64,000 nucleotides of DNA from Chrysogorgia sp. JL179-B06 (GCA_035772405.1 JAYKKM010000437.1:8340501-8404500), one strand, 5' to 3'. Counted from the stretch's first letter, positions 43,425-55,842 are shown. Numbers and translations are program-made. The notes: generated by a model not told the origin, from the sequence alone.

Positions 43425-46400
43425 GTAATCCAGTCGGTGGCAATTCTCTTCAAGTTCCTATATTATGTGCAATCTTCGCAGACCGTAATATAAGAATATA
43501 CTTGTATGTGTTAGTATAGAGAAGAGTGAGATATCCAAACGATGGAAAATATTCTGGTATACAGTTGTCTTTCATGTGGAACAATTTGCTTTTTATATTA
43601 TTTAGCGTCTCATGAATTGCAAGTTGAGGATGCTTGCCAGAACGAAGGTGAAATATTGAATGGTAGTTACACCAAATGTTCGTGTTCAGTTGGGTACAAA
43701 GGATTCGACTGCAGTCAAAAAGGTATTATACTAGAGACGTTTATCAAACTATAGGACGGCGGCGGTTGTTAAAACCAATAATGTTAAGCATTTCAGTAAA
43801 GGAGGAATGAAGGTACTGTTAATCGACTACGCGGTATTTTATATCCGAAGCTTGTTTTATCACTAACAAAACGCTTTAGTACTTCTATACTAATTAAACG
43901 AGTGAAGTGTCTCTAGTGAAGTCTATCTTAAGTAACAGCTCTCGCGCCTCACAGTTTACGCCGTTCTGAAGACATAAAAATGCTCAGATACATGTGCAAT
44001 CTGCACATGGGAATACAAAAAAAATCACCCTTGAAAAAAAATTCACCCTTGGGAATACAAAAAAAAATCGTCCTCGTTTTGCATGAAGCTTTTTCGTTTG
44101 ATGGACGTGGCGTGCTCCGTCGTGTTTGCTAAAGATCCCTATTTCATTAAGCAGAATTTCGCCTTGGACAATTAACACAAACAAACGATGACACAAACAA
44201 ACGATGACGTAATGAACCAGACGTATACAGTATAGGCAAATACGCTTTACTTGACTCTGAAGATGCAGACCGCCGCTGAACAACCTGGACGATCAACTTT
44301 TCTGTATATTTTACAAATTAAACGGTTTTCCACTATGGTTCTACCCAACGACTATATACAGCTACGAAGACACCACAGCGCTCAACCTCCACGACGATTT
44401 TGTTGCCAATCTAATATTTAAACGTATTTTAGTCATGTCTTCCTGGAGTGAAACTAGAAACGTTTAACCATTTTGGATTTCACGAGACGTGCATTATATA
44501 GTATACAATTCGTATGGTCAGCAGTACGTGGTTTCTTTTATGTTAATTGTCGTTCTAGTTTGCTTATAATTGCTTAGCAATGGCCGCCGTTGGCTCTAAT
44601 TATCCAGTGAGAGAAGCCTAATATGAGACGTCAAATTAGGTTCAAGATTGTATGCATTTAATGTTAACAAAGAAACTATATTGGCCAGACACTAAACCTA
44701 TTTCGCGATCGTCACAGTTTGATTTGCTTGCAAACACGGAGCTTCTAATGATCTCTCGTTAATTTACATTATGCAAATATGCAAGCTTCAAAATCAGCTC
44801 TTCGGATACAATAGAAAGCTCAATCCAGTCCTATTTTTGAGATCAGTTGATCCAGCTAAACGAGCTGGTCTGGCTCTCGAGCAAACATAAAATACAATTT
44901 TAAGAAATTAATACAGAAGCGCGAACATGCAAAATCGAGACAGCTCGGGTACTCAAAACGACTTGCTCGATAAGGTCGCCCAAAAAAAAAAAATAAGAAA
45001 AAAAAATAATAAAAAAAGCGACTTTAAGATCTACAACGCGGCGACCACGACGACGCAGCCTTCCATGTCAAACTATTTGTCAGTATCCAAATATGGGCTA
45101 AAATCGGAATGTTTTGGTTATTTCTTCTAAGGATTGAAATAAATGAAGTTTGCTCACACGGATCCTAAAATTACAAGGTTTTAGCAAAATGGTTATGTAT
45201 TTATTGTTCTTATACCTCGAAATTTCGCCATGTCAAAATGCAAACGAAAATATTGAACCTAGCCGGTTTTTCATAGTGTTTACATATGTGAATAAATATC
45301 AGCGGCGTAGCGTTCTACTCATGCGCGCAATCGATATTGAGCAGTTCGATATTTCCCGAATAGAATGATATAAGTTTTGTTATATTTGACTGAAAAAAGT
45401 CCATGTCACTTTGGATCTGAACTAACGTCGTTAAACGCCAAGGCCGAGATTGACGTCATCTTCATCTGGGTCACAAACCTCTAAGATAACTATATTTTAC
45501 TGTGTTAGAGTAATAGAGTGACTGATTTGTGTTTGTTAATAACTAAACAAATCTAGTTAGATCAAACGCCAAAATCTAACGCGATTTCTGCGTTATTTAT
45601 TTCAAATTTAGTTCGTGGTGGCAGATCCTGCACATTTTTAAAAATAACTCTTGCTCAAAATGAATACGTTAGGCCAAGTAAAAAAATTAAGTAGTTTATC
45701 GTCCCCGCCCGCATCCTTTTTTCCGGCCGCATCAAATTTCTTTTTATTTTTTATTTTATTTGCATCGAAAATCTGTTTTGTTTTGGGGGCCTTTTGCGCA
45801 ACCTTTCCGCCATTTTTGTGCGTTTCGGTATCTTCCGTTACCTTTCGGGACTTTTCGGTTTATTTCTAGTTTTACACACCACAATTTGTTTTGACGCAAT
45901 CTTGCATTAAAGCAGTTGTAGAGAAATCCATTCAAAAAATAGGTTTTGGTAGGTGATGGCCAATTCGGATAAGCCATCTTGAAAAAAAATTTAAAAATAA
46001 AAGCGCCCGCATTCTCCTTTTTTTTTTTTGAAGTTAGGACGATAAACTACTATATTTTTTTACTTGGCCTTAGAGATTGGGGAACAGATGTTTATTTACA
46101 AGCATTGCGTTATATAGCTTCATTGCGTATTTCATATCTATAGTTATTAGTATAAATGATGCGTTTGGTGGTACGAGGAAATAGCGCGAATCGTGACGGC
46201 GTATATTTTGAAGCACATTTCAATTTTCAAATAAATTATGTCTAGCTGTCTAGATTTCAATGAACTGTACGTTGCCTGTGTATGATTCAACTTATAGTGC
46301 AATCAATGACCTACTCTATTGTGTTCTATTCTATTATTTAGTTTTTCTTCTATATTATAACAAAGGCACGTGAGAAATAAATGGCTTCTGACAACAGTAA

Positions 46401-49400
46401 ATCAATCTGAGCTTCTCCTTTGTTTAACAAGGCAAAATGTCCAGCTCTGGCCTTGCGCGCTTTGCGGCCGCCATGCGGGATACTGTAATTGATATTGGTT
46501 GATAATTGGAAGATGATTGGTTATATTGACTTTACGCTGACCGATCACACGGAAGGCCCGCCAAAATAGCAAATCTGACAAATTGGGCAAAATAGTTTGG
46601 TATGCAAAACAAAATTCTTGATGCGAAAAAAGAGAATGAATGATTTGTAGTCCCTCGTTCTGTTTACAACGCAACACTGAGCATTTTCACGTCTTCAGGA
46701 CGACGTGAACTCACGGAAGTGAGAGCTGTACCTTAGTTGTTGACTTCATCACTTCAGCTCAAACACTACAATCGTTTCAGCAGAACTGGAGCGTTTTGGA
46801 GGGCGTAAAACGAGCTTCAAACATCAAATACGGTAGTCGATTTACCATGGTTTTGAGGGCCACGTCTTCGAGGTCGCCACGTCGTAGAAACCAAAAACTC
46901 CTTAACATGCCTATGAAATGAAAATTAAGTTTGTCTTCCATGATTATAGGAATGGTAATTTAGGCGATTTCTCGTGATATATGAACAAACCGAAATTCAA
47001 ATAATCGCTAATCCTAACCCTAAAACTGACTTGGGTTGATGTTATAATAATTTTACATTTCGGTTGCTTATATATCGAGAAAGGGCCGTAATTTAGAGCT
47101 CTTTCATATCTCGCGTAGCTCTTAAGATATTTCGACTTGTGTGATATGCAAATGCGATAACCTATGACGTCAAGGTGTTTCTACACTTTTCAGAATATCG
47201 AGTATATCTTTGAAGATTATTCAACGAAATCACTTGAAACTTTGCACAGTACGACACACCTAACATCATTACATTGGAATAGAGAAAATAATATTATTTA
47301 AATAATTTAAATAATATTATTTTCTAATTGCTTAATCTTCTAAAAATGTAGAACAACATCTTGACGTATTTCATGTGCATATCACGCAAGTCTATCTCTT
47401 GAACTACACGTATAAGATATAAAAGCGCGCTAAATTATCATTCCTCGTCATTTTTAGGAATTCGTTTAAATCGGACCAACTTAATTTTCATTTCATAGGC
47501 ACTTTAACACGAGTTTTATAAGTCGCGTTTATTGCAAAATCTTTCACATTTTCAGTTTTTTCATAATCGCACAGTAGCCTCCAAAACGGCTTGTTTCGAG
47601 AGGGATGATTAAAGTGCCCCTAACCCCATTTTTTTGGTTAAAATAAAAGCACTCCTAAAATTAGGAAGGATGTTCTTTCAAATTTTGGCGATAGCTGTTT
47701 TTGTTAATTTATTCAGGTTTTTGTAATATGCAAATAATGCATGTGATGACGTAAGATAAAGAAAGCAGAATTGTCGAAGATCTATTTTCGAGTATATCTT
47801 CAAAACAATACATCAAACATTCTCCAAACTTTGCATGTATTTACAGACAAATAAACTAAAAAAGACAGTTCAAGTTATGTAGTCGTTTGATAACCGATTT
47901 GTTTCCAGACCTCTAAATTCAGGCTCAGGAAATCTTTGTTTTCTGCCATTGATAGCAGAATTTACTACAACTTCACACTTTAGTATAAGATTAGTTAAGT
48001 TTGTAGCGTCATCCTTCAATATTACCAACACAATGATCAGCACTTGAGAGAAAACAAATAGTTGTTTTTTTAAATGATAATGATTTATGATTATTATTTT
48101 TTTGTTATTCGATGCAATAATTAGTAAAATGAGTAAATAATTTCCCTATACAAGACGCCCACAGTAACTTTCATTATCTGCGTCCGTATAGTCGAGTGTT
48201 TCACCGGTGATCTCTAAGAGACTTTTTAAATGATAAATTTTGATCGGGTATCATTTTCTTTTATTGAACCTGACGAGTATCGCATTCATAAACCTAATTC
48301 ACTACGAAGATACCACATTCTCAAATATACTATGTGTGTGTGTATGGATATTACATACTTAGAACATCGTCACCCCCACTCATTCAATCATCGCACAGTA
48401 TTTCAATCTCTATTTTCCATAATCTGTCTGAATTGCTGTAAGATATGATCATTAATATGCTCTATATAGAGCATACTAATACGGCTTTTGAAACAAAGGA
48501 AAACAAAGCCTCATTAGTATTCTCTATATAGAGCATACTAATGAGGATATGGACACACTAACAAAGAAATTCTTCGTCGGTGTGACCATATTCTAAGTCT
48601 GTTAGACTATGGTCACTCGTGCCCTATGGGATATAGAGTCCCTCGAATTAGATAGACCACTTTCCTTCTTCCCTCCTGGCCTTCTATCTAATTCTCGGGA
48701 CTCTTTATCCCATAGAGCACTCGTGACCATTGTCTAAACTATACATATATGTATATATTATAACCATGAGTTTATACATTTTCTAGTGAGCCCATGTGAA
48801 GGCGCACCATGTAGAAATTCAGGAAAATGCTTTGAGTACGAGGATGGAACATTCTCCTGTATATGTTCAGAGAAATATGGCGGACTGTTGTGCGAGAAAC
48901 GAGGTAAACGCAAAATATTTATTTATAGGCATCGTAACTGGCGAACGTCCACTTCAAATGAGGCAGTTATAACTAGGGCACCTCCAATTACTTTGGTTAG
49001 ACGGGTCGGAAGACTAACTTTTCAAAAAGCTTTTCGCCACACGCGTGAAGTCTAATAAGTATGAAAGGTTTAAACTTAATAGAAATAATACAATAAAAGG
49101 AAAAAATACCGTGAACTTAGTACGTTGCTGAACCTGTGCAGAAGTAAACATTCTATTGAATAATCAGAAATGCTTTTATATTTAATTGGATAAACAAATT
49201 GTAGGATATTGCAGCGGTAGTCTTGTTCGGTGCTGCCATGCATCTGGGAATTGATGACATTTGTGGTCTTATTGTTCAGATGAGCAGACCATATACATGT
49301 GATTATTGTACAAAATATTGAACATTAACATCAGTTCCAAGAAGGTTTAATTACTTGTTAATTAGGCCAGACTTTAAAAAATTGGTTTACGGATTTTTTT

Positions 49401-52400
49401 TCCAAAAAAATGGTGGGTAGGTTGGAAAAAAGGCTGAGTTATTAGTTTATGGAATTTCATTTTTCTCATTGTTTAAAACAATGTTTAATATGCCTTTTAT
49501 TAAAATGGTCTGTAATAAATTGAATACTCCAATTTGTACCGTGCAATTAACGTCTGGTGCATCAATAAGGTTTTCCCATTCACCACAGAGAAAGAAAATG
49601 GGCTTGAAGTGTAATCATTGAGATATACATACTGTCACTTTGATTATGCATCATTTTGAATGTCAAAATATACAGAGCTGTAACAAATCAATGACAAACC
49701 TGCATAATAAGAAGTTTCTATTGGAGAACAACCGTTCACACCCTGGTGGCCACGAGCACGATTTTTACAGGAGTCAGCGGTATACTCTCAGAGTCGTCGT
49801 TCCAGGTACTTCATGTTAGAGCCACAAAACTACAGTCGTATTTGTTACACTCATTATGCTTTGGATTAATTGCTGCAGAGCATTTTCGAAATTTTATTTT
49901 TTCCATATTCGATCGTGATTTTGCGGTCGGAGTCTGGCCTTAGTCAAATTAAGTGTGGGTTAGTGTACTGCCGAAATGTGTATGAGGTCACTTACCTTTC
50001 ACTCTCTGACGCAGACAACAGACGAATTTAATTCAGACGCATCTTATTGGTTGAAATACATTATCATAATTCATGATAATCATTTTACTCTATAAACGTC
50101 TTCATTCTATTCGTCGACGTTTAACTCTGCATCGGACAGACAATGCGAGTGAGACGAATATAGTTGAAACTAGAATTTAATGAAGTTTTTCGTCGAAGAA
50201 GGCCTTTGCTCGAAACGTTAGAACTATCACACGCTAAATTTTGGCAGTACACCAACTTTTTATCTAGAGTTTTGAAACATATAGAAGGAAGGTAGAAAAC
50301 GCTACAAACTAAACTGAGTATATACAGCCGATTTTTAACTACATATTTTCTGATACTCTATTAAACTTTACAGTGCGACCATGTGACAGTCGGCCATGTC
50401 AAAATGGCGGTAATTGCTCAGACGATGGTCCGAAGTGTTACCAGTGCGAGTGTCCTGATGGTTACAAAGGATGTGATTGTTCAAAGAAAAGTGAGTAACT
50501 AATTATTAGTAACTATATTCTAATCTGTAGAAGTGCATTTAAAAATTATGGTCTTGTTTTTAAATAGTTTTGCCTTGTGAAGTTTCTCCCTGCCAAAATG
50601 ACGGCATTTGTTCCAATCATAAAGAAGGTTTCAAATGCGCTTGCAGAAATGGATATGGTGGATTCGTGTGTCATCAAAAAGGTAATTAATTTTTCGATAT
50701 TTTTATTATTCAAGCTCAAAATTCTCATGCATGAAAACTACGTAGATACTTGGTTTTGGTTTGCCTGTTTATATAGAAGACCTCCCAAGTGTTATGTCTA
50801 GAAATGCGACTAATTCATGATCTCGGCTCTTGTACTCGAGAAATAACGTATTAGATGCTTCTGGACGCCGCCATTTAGAATTTTCTCGATGTGAAGCGGC
50901 AGTTTATTTTCAATTTTGATGTTATTGAGTGCAAGGAACAAAAGGCGAACACTTGATGACGTAAAAATGGAAAGAAACGCCGCTGCACAAACGCTGAGTC
51001 TTCTAGCAAACTCCAAATGGCGGTGTCCAGAAGTATAACCTGCAGGTAGGGAAAGGCTAGATAGGATGACTCTGTGGGACTTTCTCCGAAGGGACCGAAG
51101 ATGGCGCCTATAGTCGGCTTCGGTCGACCTTCGGAAGACCGTGAAAAGGTCATGGTGCATGCCTTCCAAAGCCGACACTATATGACATTGACGTACTGGG
51201 CGCCATCTTCAGAAAAGGCATAAAACAACAGATCTCGAGTACCCAATTCCCCCGCATATAAGCGCAGCGCCTATAAGCGAAATCTCAAGATTTTTCCATA
51301 ATTTTCGGAGTAAAAAGGGTCGTTTATAGGCGCATGCGCCTATAAAAATTCGCATATAGGCGCGTGGGTCTGGGTACGAAAATGGGCGCACCCCTTTTAA
51401 TTGTGCAAAATATCAATCTGGGCACACTTAACGGTAAAAAATAATGTTTTTTTAAAACGTTTCCAAAACTTTATAGTTAACGAACGAAGTAATTCGCTGT
51501 GACACTACAATTTATAATAGACAATGTTCGGTTATTTAACGTAAAAAGTATATGTATCAAGGTATTCTGTTCATGTCTATCAAATCACAGATTTTGATCG
51601 TTTAAAGGCACATGCGCCTTTATCCGAGGTACGCTTATATGCGGGGGAATAGGGTACAACCATATAGATATCGTACATTTCTAAACATTATACTTAAATG
51701 CCTTCATTTAAAATAATTAATTTTCTTGACTACAGTTATTTCTTTGACTTACTGTAAGATCAAATTATTTTCATTGTTTAAAATTTCTCATTGAGTTCAT
51801 ATATTTGCATGATTACTGAAAATTACCACCTTTTCTGTGTCAAGATGCCCTCTACTCGTCCTATATCCTGGATGGAAATGTTGAATACGTCAAGGAACTT
51901 CAGCAATGGCTAGATGACGAAAATGATTGGCGTCTTTGCTACCGAGCTACGCGCGATGGATGGAGATCAGGCGACTTTCATTCAAGATGCGATTACAAAG
52001 GACCAACGGTGACAATTGTCCGAGTAGGATATTACATCTTTGGTGGATACTCAGATATTGCATGGGGAGGTTAGAATATTAACTATATACGTGTTCCAGA
52101 GAAAATTACTGAAAGTTGAATATAAATGTCATCTCACCTGGCGTTTTTACAGAAAATGGGACATCGAAAGTGATTAATCTAGTCTTTTTAGTATACAAAC
52201 TACCCTGTTAGTTATAGTTCAATATTAAAATTCCTATACAATGAAAAATCAGTTGTAAAATAACTATTTTGTTTGGAAGAACTTTTGAAACTATAAAGAC
52301 TAACATTTGCAACTTTTCCATATCTCACTTCACTCTTGAGATATTAAGATTTGTTTGATATGTTAATGATCATACTTATGACATCACACTGCATAATAAC

Positions 52401-55400
52401 TTATTGAAAACGCTTGTATATCCTTCAATTACTAGTTTCTGAAGAAAAGCTATCAAAACGGCCTATTGTCAGCATTAGATGTGGCGACGTAATTAGTCAT
52501 TCAGAAACCTTGTTAACTCTTTCCCTACGGGCGCAGTTAAAATGGGTCACTGAAGACCCGCAAAGTCGTCAATCGAAAAACACGGCACACGGTAACGCAA
52601 TATTAAAAATTGAAATTCGACAAGCGCCAGGAACATGAAATCCACGCACACGCCAAGTTTGATTTGATTTCATAAACAACTCTGCGATTGGTGGCATTTT
52701 GAGTTTTCAAGATGCTACGCGGGCGTGCAAGATGGCCTTTTCTGGAAAAATGTAAATTTTTCAACCTGATTTATGATAATTAATGCTAATTTATATTAAC
52801 ATAATGTGTTTTGTTCGGGAAATTTAAAAGAACAAGTAAAAGCCGGTTTATTGGGCTTCCAGAAAATGTAGAGCTTTCGCAACAGTTATGGTTATTTCAA
52901 GAGATATCAATAGAACAACGTGGTCGTTCAATTTTTGATGTTTTTCAGCCGTAAGGAAAGAGTTAATAAGCAATAATAGGTAAATTGAAAATAATCGAAG
53001 AAAAAGCGTGAAAGGAAAAGCAGTTTATTATCTGTTGAATTGAAAATAATCAAAGTAAATACAGTTTAACAAAGCAAAAAAATAGTCAGTGACAAAAAAT
53101 GAACCCCCTTCTCTGCTCCCCCCTACCCCCCTCAATGAGAGGAATTATGTAAGGGTTACTCGAAGCAGAGTCTCTGTCTCTGCAGAGATCCCACCCGCAC
53201 CGGTCCACCCGCACGGGAGCTCATACTTTTAAATATATACGCAAGCTATCTATACACTACAAAGACAATACGTTCTATGCATGTGGGTCAAAAAGGTCAA
53301 AATTCACCGTGTTTAGAAATGTAGGAAATAATTCACCAAATTTGTTAAAAATTTGATATGTGTGTTGTTTAGCCGACTTATAACGATGATGAAAAATTCA
53401 GGCGAAAATATAAAATTGATCGATGCGAGAAAATATCGACCATTGTATATTAACTCTTTCCCTACGGGCGCAGTTAAAATGGGTCACTGAAGACCCGCAA
53501 AGTCGTCAATCGAAAAACACGGCACACGGTAACGCAATATTAAAAATTGAAATTCGACAAGCGCCAGGAACATGAAATCCACGCACACGCCAAGTTTGAT
53601 TTGATTTCATAAACAACTCTGCGATTGGTGGCATTTTGAGTTTTCAAGATGTGCTACGCGGGCGTGCAAGATGGCCTTTTCTGGAAAAATGTAAATTTTT
53701 CAACCTGATTTATGATAATTAATGCTAATTTATATTAACATAATGTGTTTTGTTCGGGAAATTTAAAAGAACAAGTAAAAGCCGGTTTATTGGGCTTCCA
53801 GAAAATGTAGAGCTTTCGCAACAGTTATGGTTATTTCAAGAGATATCAATAGAACAACGTGGTCGTTCAATTTTTGATGTTTTTCAGCCGTAAGGAAAGA
53901 GTTAATAAGCAATAATAGGTAAATTGAAAATAATCGAAGAAAAAGCGTGAAAGGAAAAGCAGTTTATTATCTGTTGAATTGAAAATAATCAAAGTAAATA
54001 CAGTTTAACAAAGCAAAAAAATAGTCAGTGACAAAAAATGAACCCCCTTCTCTGCTCCCCCCTACCCCCCTCAATGAGAGGAATTATGTAAGGGTTACTC
54101 GAAGCAGAGTCTCTGCAGAGATCCCACCCGCACCGGTCCACCCGCACGGGAGCTCATACTTTTAAATATATACGCAAGCTATCTATACACTACAAAGACA
54201 ATACGTTCTATGCATGTGGGTCAAAAAGGTCAAAATTCACCGTGTTTAGAAATGTAGGAAATAATTCACCAAATTTGTTAAAAATTTGATATGTGTGTTG
54301 TTTAGCCGACTTATAACGATGATGAAAAATTCAGGCGAAAATATAAAATTGATCGATGCGAGAAAATATCGACCATTGTATATTAACTCTTTCCCTACGG
54401 GCGCAGTTAAAATGGGTCACTGAAGACCCGCAAAGTCGTCAATCGAAAAACACGGCACACGGTAACGCAATATTAAAAATTGAAATTCGACAAGCGCCAG
54501 GAACATGAAATCCACGCACACGCCAAGTTTGATTTGATTTCATAAACAACTCTGCGATTGGTGGCATTTTGAGTTTTCAAGATGCTACGCGGGCGTGCAA
54601 GATGGCCTTTTCTGGAAAAATGTAAATTTTTCAACCTGATTTATGATAATTAATGCTAATTTATATTAACATAATGTGTTTTGTTCGGGAAATTTAAAAG
54701 AACAAGTAAAAGCCGGTTTATTGGGCTTCCAGAAAATGTAGAGCTTTCGCAACAGTTATGGTTATTTCAAGAGATATCAATAGAACAACGTGGTCGTTCA
54801 ATTTTTGATGTTTTTCAGCCGTAAGGAAAGAGTTAAGCAATTAACTTGGAATTCTATAAAAAGTAATTAAATTGATCGTGCCAATAAACATGGCATAATT
54901 CCGTGCACGTTTAGACGAAATTATCAACAAAAATATCATAATTTCAAATTTGGACTTTTCAGTTAAACTGTTTACGAAGGTATTCAAGCAAATAAAACTA
55001 CTCTTGTACAAAACAACAGCACTAATTTTGACCAAAGACAATCCTGTCATCCGCCATTTTGTAATACTGGGGAAGTAGGTGACGTCACACACAAAATTTC
55101 ACCGGCCGAGTTTCCGCAGATTCGTTTTTTGCAATTTTGTGGTTCGATTTTAAAAAGACTTGTAAATCATCAGCAGTATATCGAAAATATATCCAAGATG
55201 GCAAATGACAGGATTGTCTTTGGTCAAAATTAGTGCTGTCTTGCACAAGAGTAGTTTTGTTTACTAGGATTTGTAAACCTGTTTGTTAATTAGAAAGTGA
55301 AGTACTATAAAATATTTTAGAACTGTACGTATAACGATTGTATTTAGAGCCTTCCTCAAAATATAGCATTGTCCGTTCTATCATGATTTTTAACTCTGTT

Positions 55401-55735
55401 TCTTTCTAGGATCAACTGGTTTCAAAAAAAGTACGAAGTCTTTCCTCTTTTCGTTACGTAACAAGGACAAGCTGAAGCCATTCAAGTCTGCCATTTACAA
55501 GAAGTACCAAAAGAATGCCGTCTACCAGAACCCCGGTTACGGTCCAACGTTCGGAGGTGGCCATGATTTGTACATCCGAGACAACGCTCATACTTCCTCC
55601 GGTTCTTATACCAACATTGGTCACGCCTACAAAACTCCGACAGGCTATGATTACGGAATTGCAAAAACCAAAGCACTATTGGCTGGAAATTATAAATTTC
55701 TCGCAACTGAAATTGAAGTTTTTTACTTACGTTAA
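43358..55735 (+). CDS. Secreted EGF-TLDc protein, paralogue 2 (complete)
   Basis: Seven coding exons: 43358-43424, 43606-43722, 48787-48903, 50374-50490, 50568-50681, 51845-52069, 55410-55735. They total 1083 nt and encode 360 residues, all in frame with GT/AG borders. Domain map: signal peptide 1-22, EGF-like 23-61, 62-100, 101-139 and 140-177, TLDc 178-360. It has the same architecture and exon phases as paralogue 1, and the proteins differ at roughly one residue in ten. Net length is equal because a Leu gained in the leader and a codon gained in exon 7 balance two codons lost in EGF 4. Cysteines are conserved, including the four-Cys first EGF and eight-Cys third EGF. No stop or frameshift, so probably functional. 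Introns 2 (5.1 kb) and 6 (3.3 kb) are much expanded by repeats. The role is unknown; a secreted location is inferred. Confidence 0.92.
43606..43722 (+). CDS. Gene 2 exon 2: EGF-like 1 (four cysteines)
   Basis: 117 nt, acceptor ATTATTTAG, donor AAAAAG|GTATTA. Same loss of C1 and C3 as in gene 1. Four substitutions relative to gene 1. Confidence 0.88.
44300..45668. other. Gene 2 intron 2, unrecognised part
   Basis: Sequence from about 44500 to 47230 has no colinear counterpart in gene 1. It includes GACTTTAAGATCTACAACG (45020), a word also in the arms of the 30596-31566 palindrome. No exon seen. Confidence 0.45.
45669..46072. mobile_element. MITE with 3-bp TTA duplication (Harbinger-like)
   Basis: Terminal inverted repeats GGCCAAGTAAAAAAATTAAG (45672) and its complement ending TTTTTTTACTTGGCC (46069), extending to GTAGTTTATCGTCC / GGACGATAAACTAC. 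TTA flanks both sides (45669-45671 and 46070-46072). A 3-bp TWA duplication is the PIF/Harbinger hallmark. 398 bp, no transposase. The ORF inside is incidental. Confidence 0.8.
46640..46835 (-). repeat. Inverted copy of the exon-2 downstream flank
   Basis: Minus strand reads the same landmarks that follow EGF exon 2: AAAACGCTCCAG, ACGATTGTAGTGTTTGAG, CGTCGTCCTGAAGACGTGAA, AATGCTCAGTG, GTAAACAGAACGAGG. It resembles the loop of the palindrome at 30963-31269 more than the direct flank. No intact exon remains. Confidence 0.75.
47612..48090. mobile_element. Truncated AAAGTGCCCCTAACCCC foldback element
   Basis: Starts AAAGTGCCCCTAACCCCAT, orthologous to 31978-32395 and, like it, only one arm plus the centre of the 749-bp element. 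Confidence 0.8.
48445..48735. mobile_element. Hairpin insertion in intron 2 of gene 2
   Basis: Two copies of GCTCTATATAGAGCATACTAAT (about 48459 and 48527) precede a hairpin: GTCACTCGTGCCCTATGGGA and AATTAGATAGA on the left pair with TCTATCTAATT and TCCCATAGAGCACTCGTGAC on the right (about 48609-48728). Absent from the same place in gene 1. Confidence 0.75.
48787..48903 (+). CDS. Gene 2 exon 3: EGF-like 2
   Basis: 117 nt, acceptor CATTTTCTAG, donor CGAG|GTAAAC. Canonical six cysteines ([14 protein letters not shown], then [13 protein letters not shown]). Five substitutions relative to gene 1. Confidence 0.92.
49957..50262. mobile_element. Foldback MITE in intron 3, gene 2
   Basis: GGGTTAGTGTACTGCCGAAAT and TTTTGGCAGTACACCAACTTT form the ends. 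Orthologous to 34058-34486 but shorter. Confidence 0.75.
50374..50490 (+). CDS. Gene 2 exon 4: EGF-like 3 (eight cysteines)
   Basis: 117 nt, acceptor CTTTACAG, donor AAAA|GTGAGT. Same eight-cysteine pattern as gene 1; only two substitutions, making it the most conserved EGF. Confidence 0.92.
50568..50681 (+). CDS. Gene 2 exon 5: EGF-like 4
   Basis: 114 nt, acceptor TTTTTAAATAG, donor AAAAAG|GTAATT. Six cysteines kept (SPCQNDGIC, then [13 protein letters not shown]). The loop between C3 and C4 is two residues shorter than in gene 1; this is the most divergent EGF. Confidence 0.92.
51239..51657. mobile_element. MITE with GTAC target duplication, intron 5 of gene 2
   Basis: Element 51243-51653 with ends CCAATTCCCCCGCATATAAG and CTTATATGCGGGGGAATAGG, flanked by GTAC at 51239-51242 and 51654-51657. 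Gene 1 has the empty site CTCGAGTACAACAG (about 35877-35890). Its interior repeats GGCGCATGCGCC palindromes. 411 bp, no transposase; superfamily unassigned. Confidence 0.88.
51845..52069 (+). CDS. Gene 2 exon 6: TLDc, first half
   Basis: 225 nt, acceptor TGTGTCAAG, donor GGAG|GTTAGA. Four substitutions relative to gene 1; all TLDc landmarks kept. Confidence 0.93.
52513..54836 (+). mobile_element. Three near-identical TTAACTCTTTCC MITEs in tandem
   Basis: Elements at 52513-52966, 53450-53905 and 54383-54836 (454, 456 and 454 bp) alternate with a spacer of about 480 bp that is itself duplicated. Each has ends TTAACTCTTTCCCTACGG and CCGTAAGGAAAGAGTTAA. Visible differences are tiny: a 2-bp GT insertion in the middle element and loss of one TCTCTG in the second spacer. 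The array sits in intron 6 of gene 2, with no counterpart in gene 1. Confidence 0.92.
55410..55735 (+). CDS. Gene 2 exon 7: TLDc, second half and stop
   Basis: 326 nt, acceptor TTTCTAG, stop TAA at 55733-55735. About a dozen substitutions relative to gene 1, concentrated near [29 protein letters not shown] and EIEVF are unchanged. Confidence 0.93.
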
Positions 55736-55836
55736 ACCTATATACTTACATAGCTGGTAAATTGTATGAAAATTAAATCCTAAAAAAATAATCGTAGGTT
55801 GATCTTTTTATAAATGTATCGTTATAGGCTTGGTTT

Positions 55837-55842
55837 AATAAA
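55837..55842 (+). terminator. AATAAA polyadenylation signal, gene 2
   Basis: AATAAA about 102 nt after the stop, in the same sequence context as in gene 1. Confidence 0.75.

Noticed and set aside
45651..45869. 72-codon ORF with hydrophobic stretch
   Set aside because: Lies inside the TTA-flanked MITE and depends on its T-rich terminal repeat.
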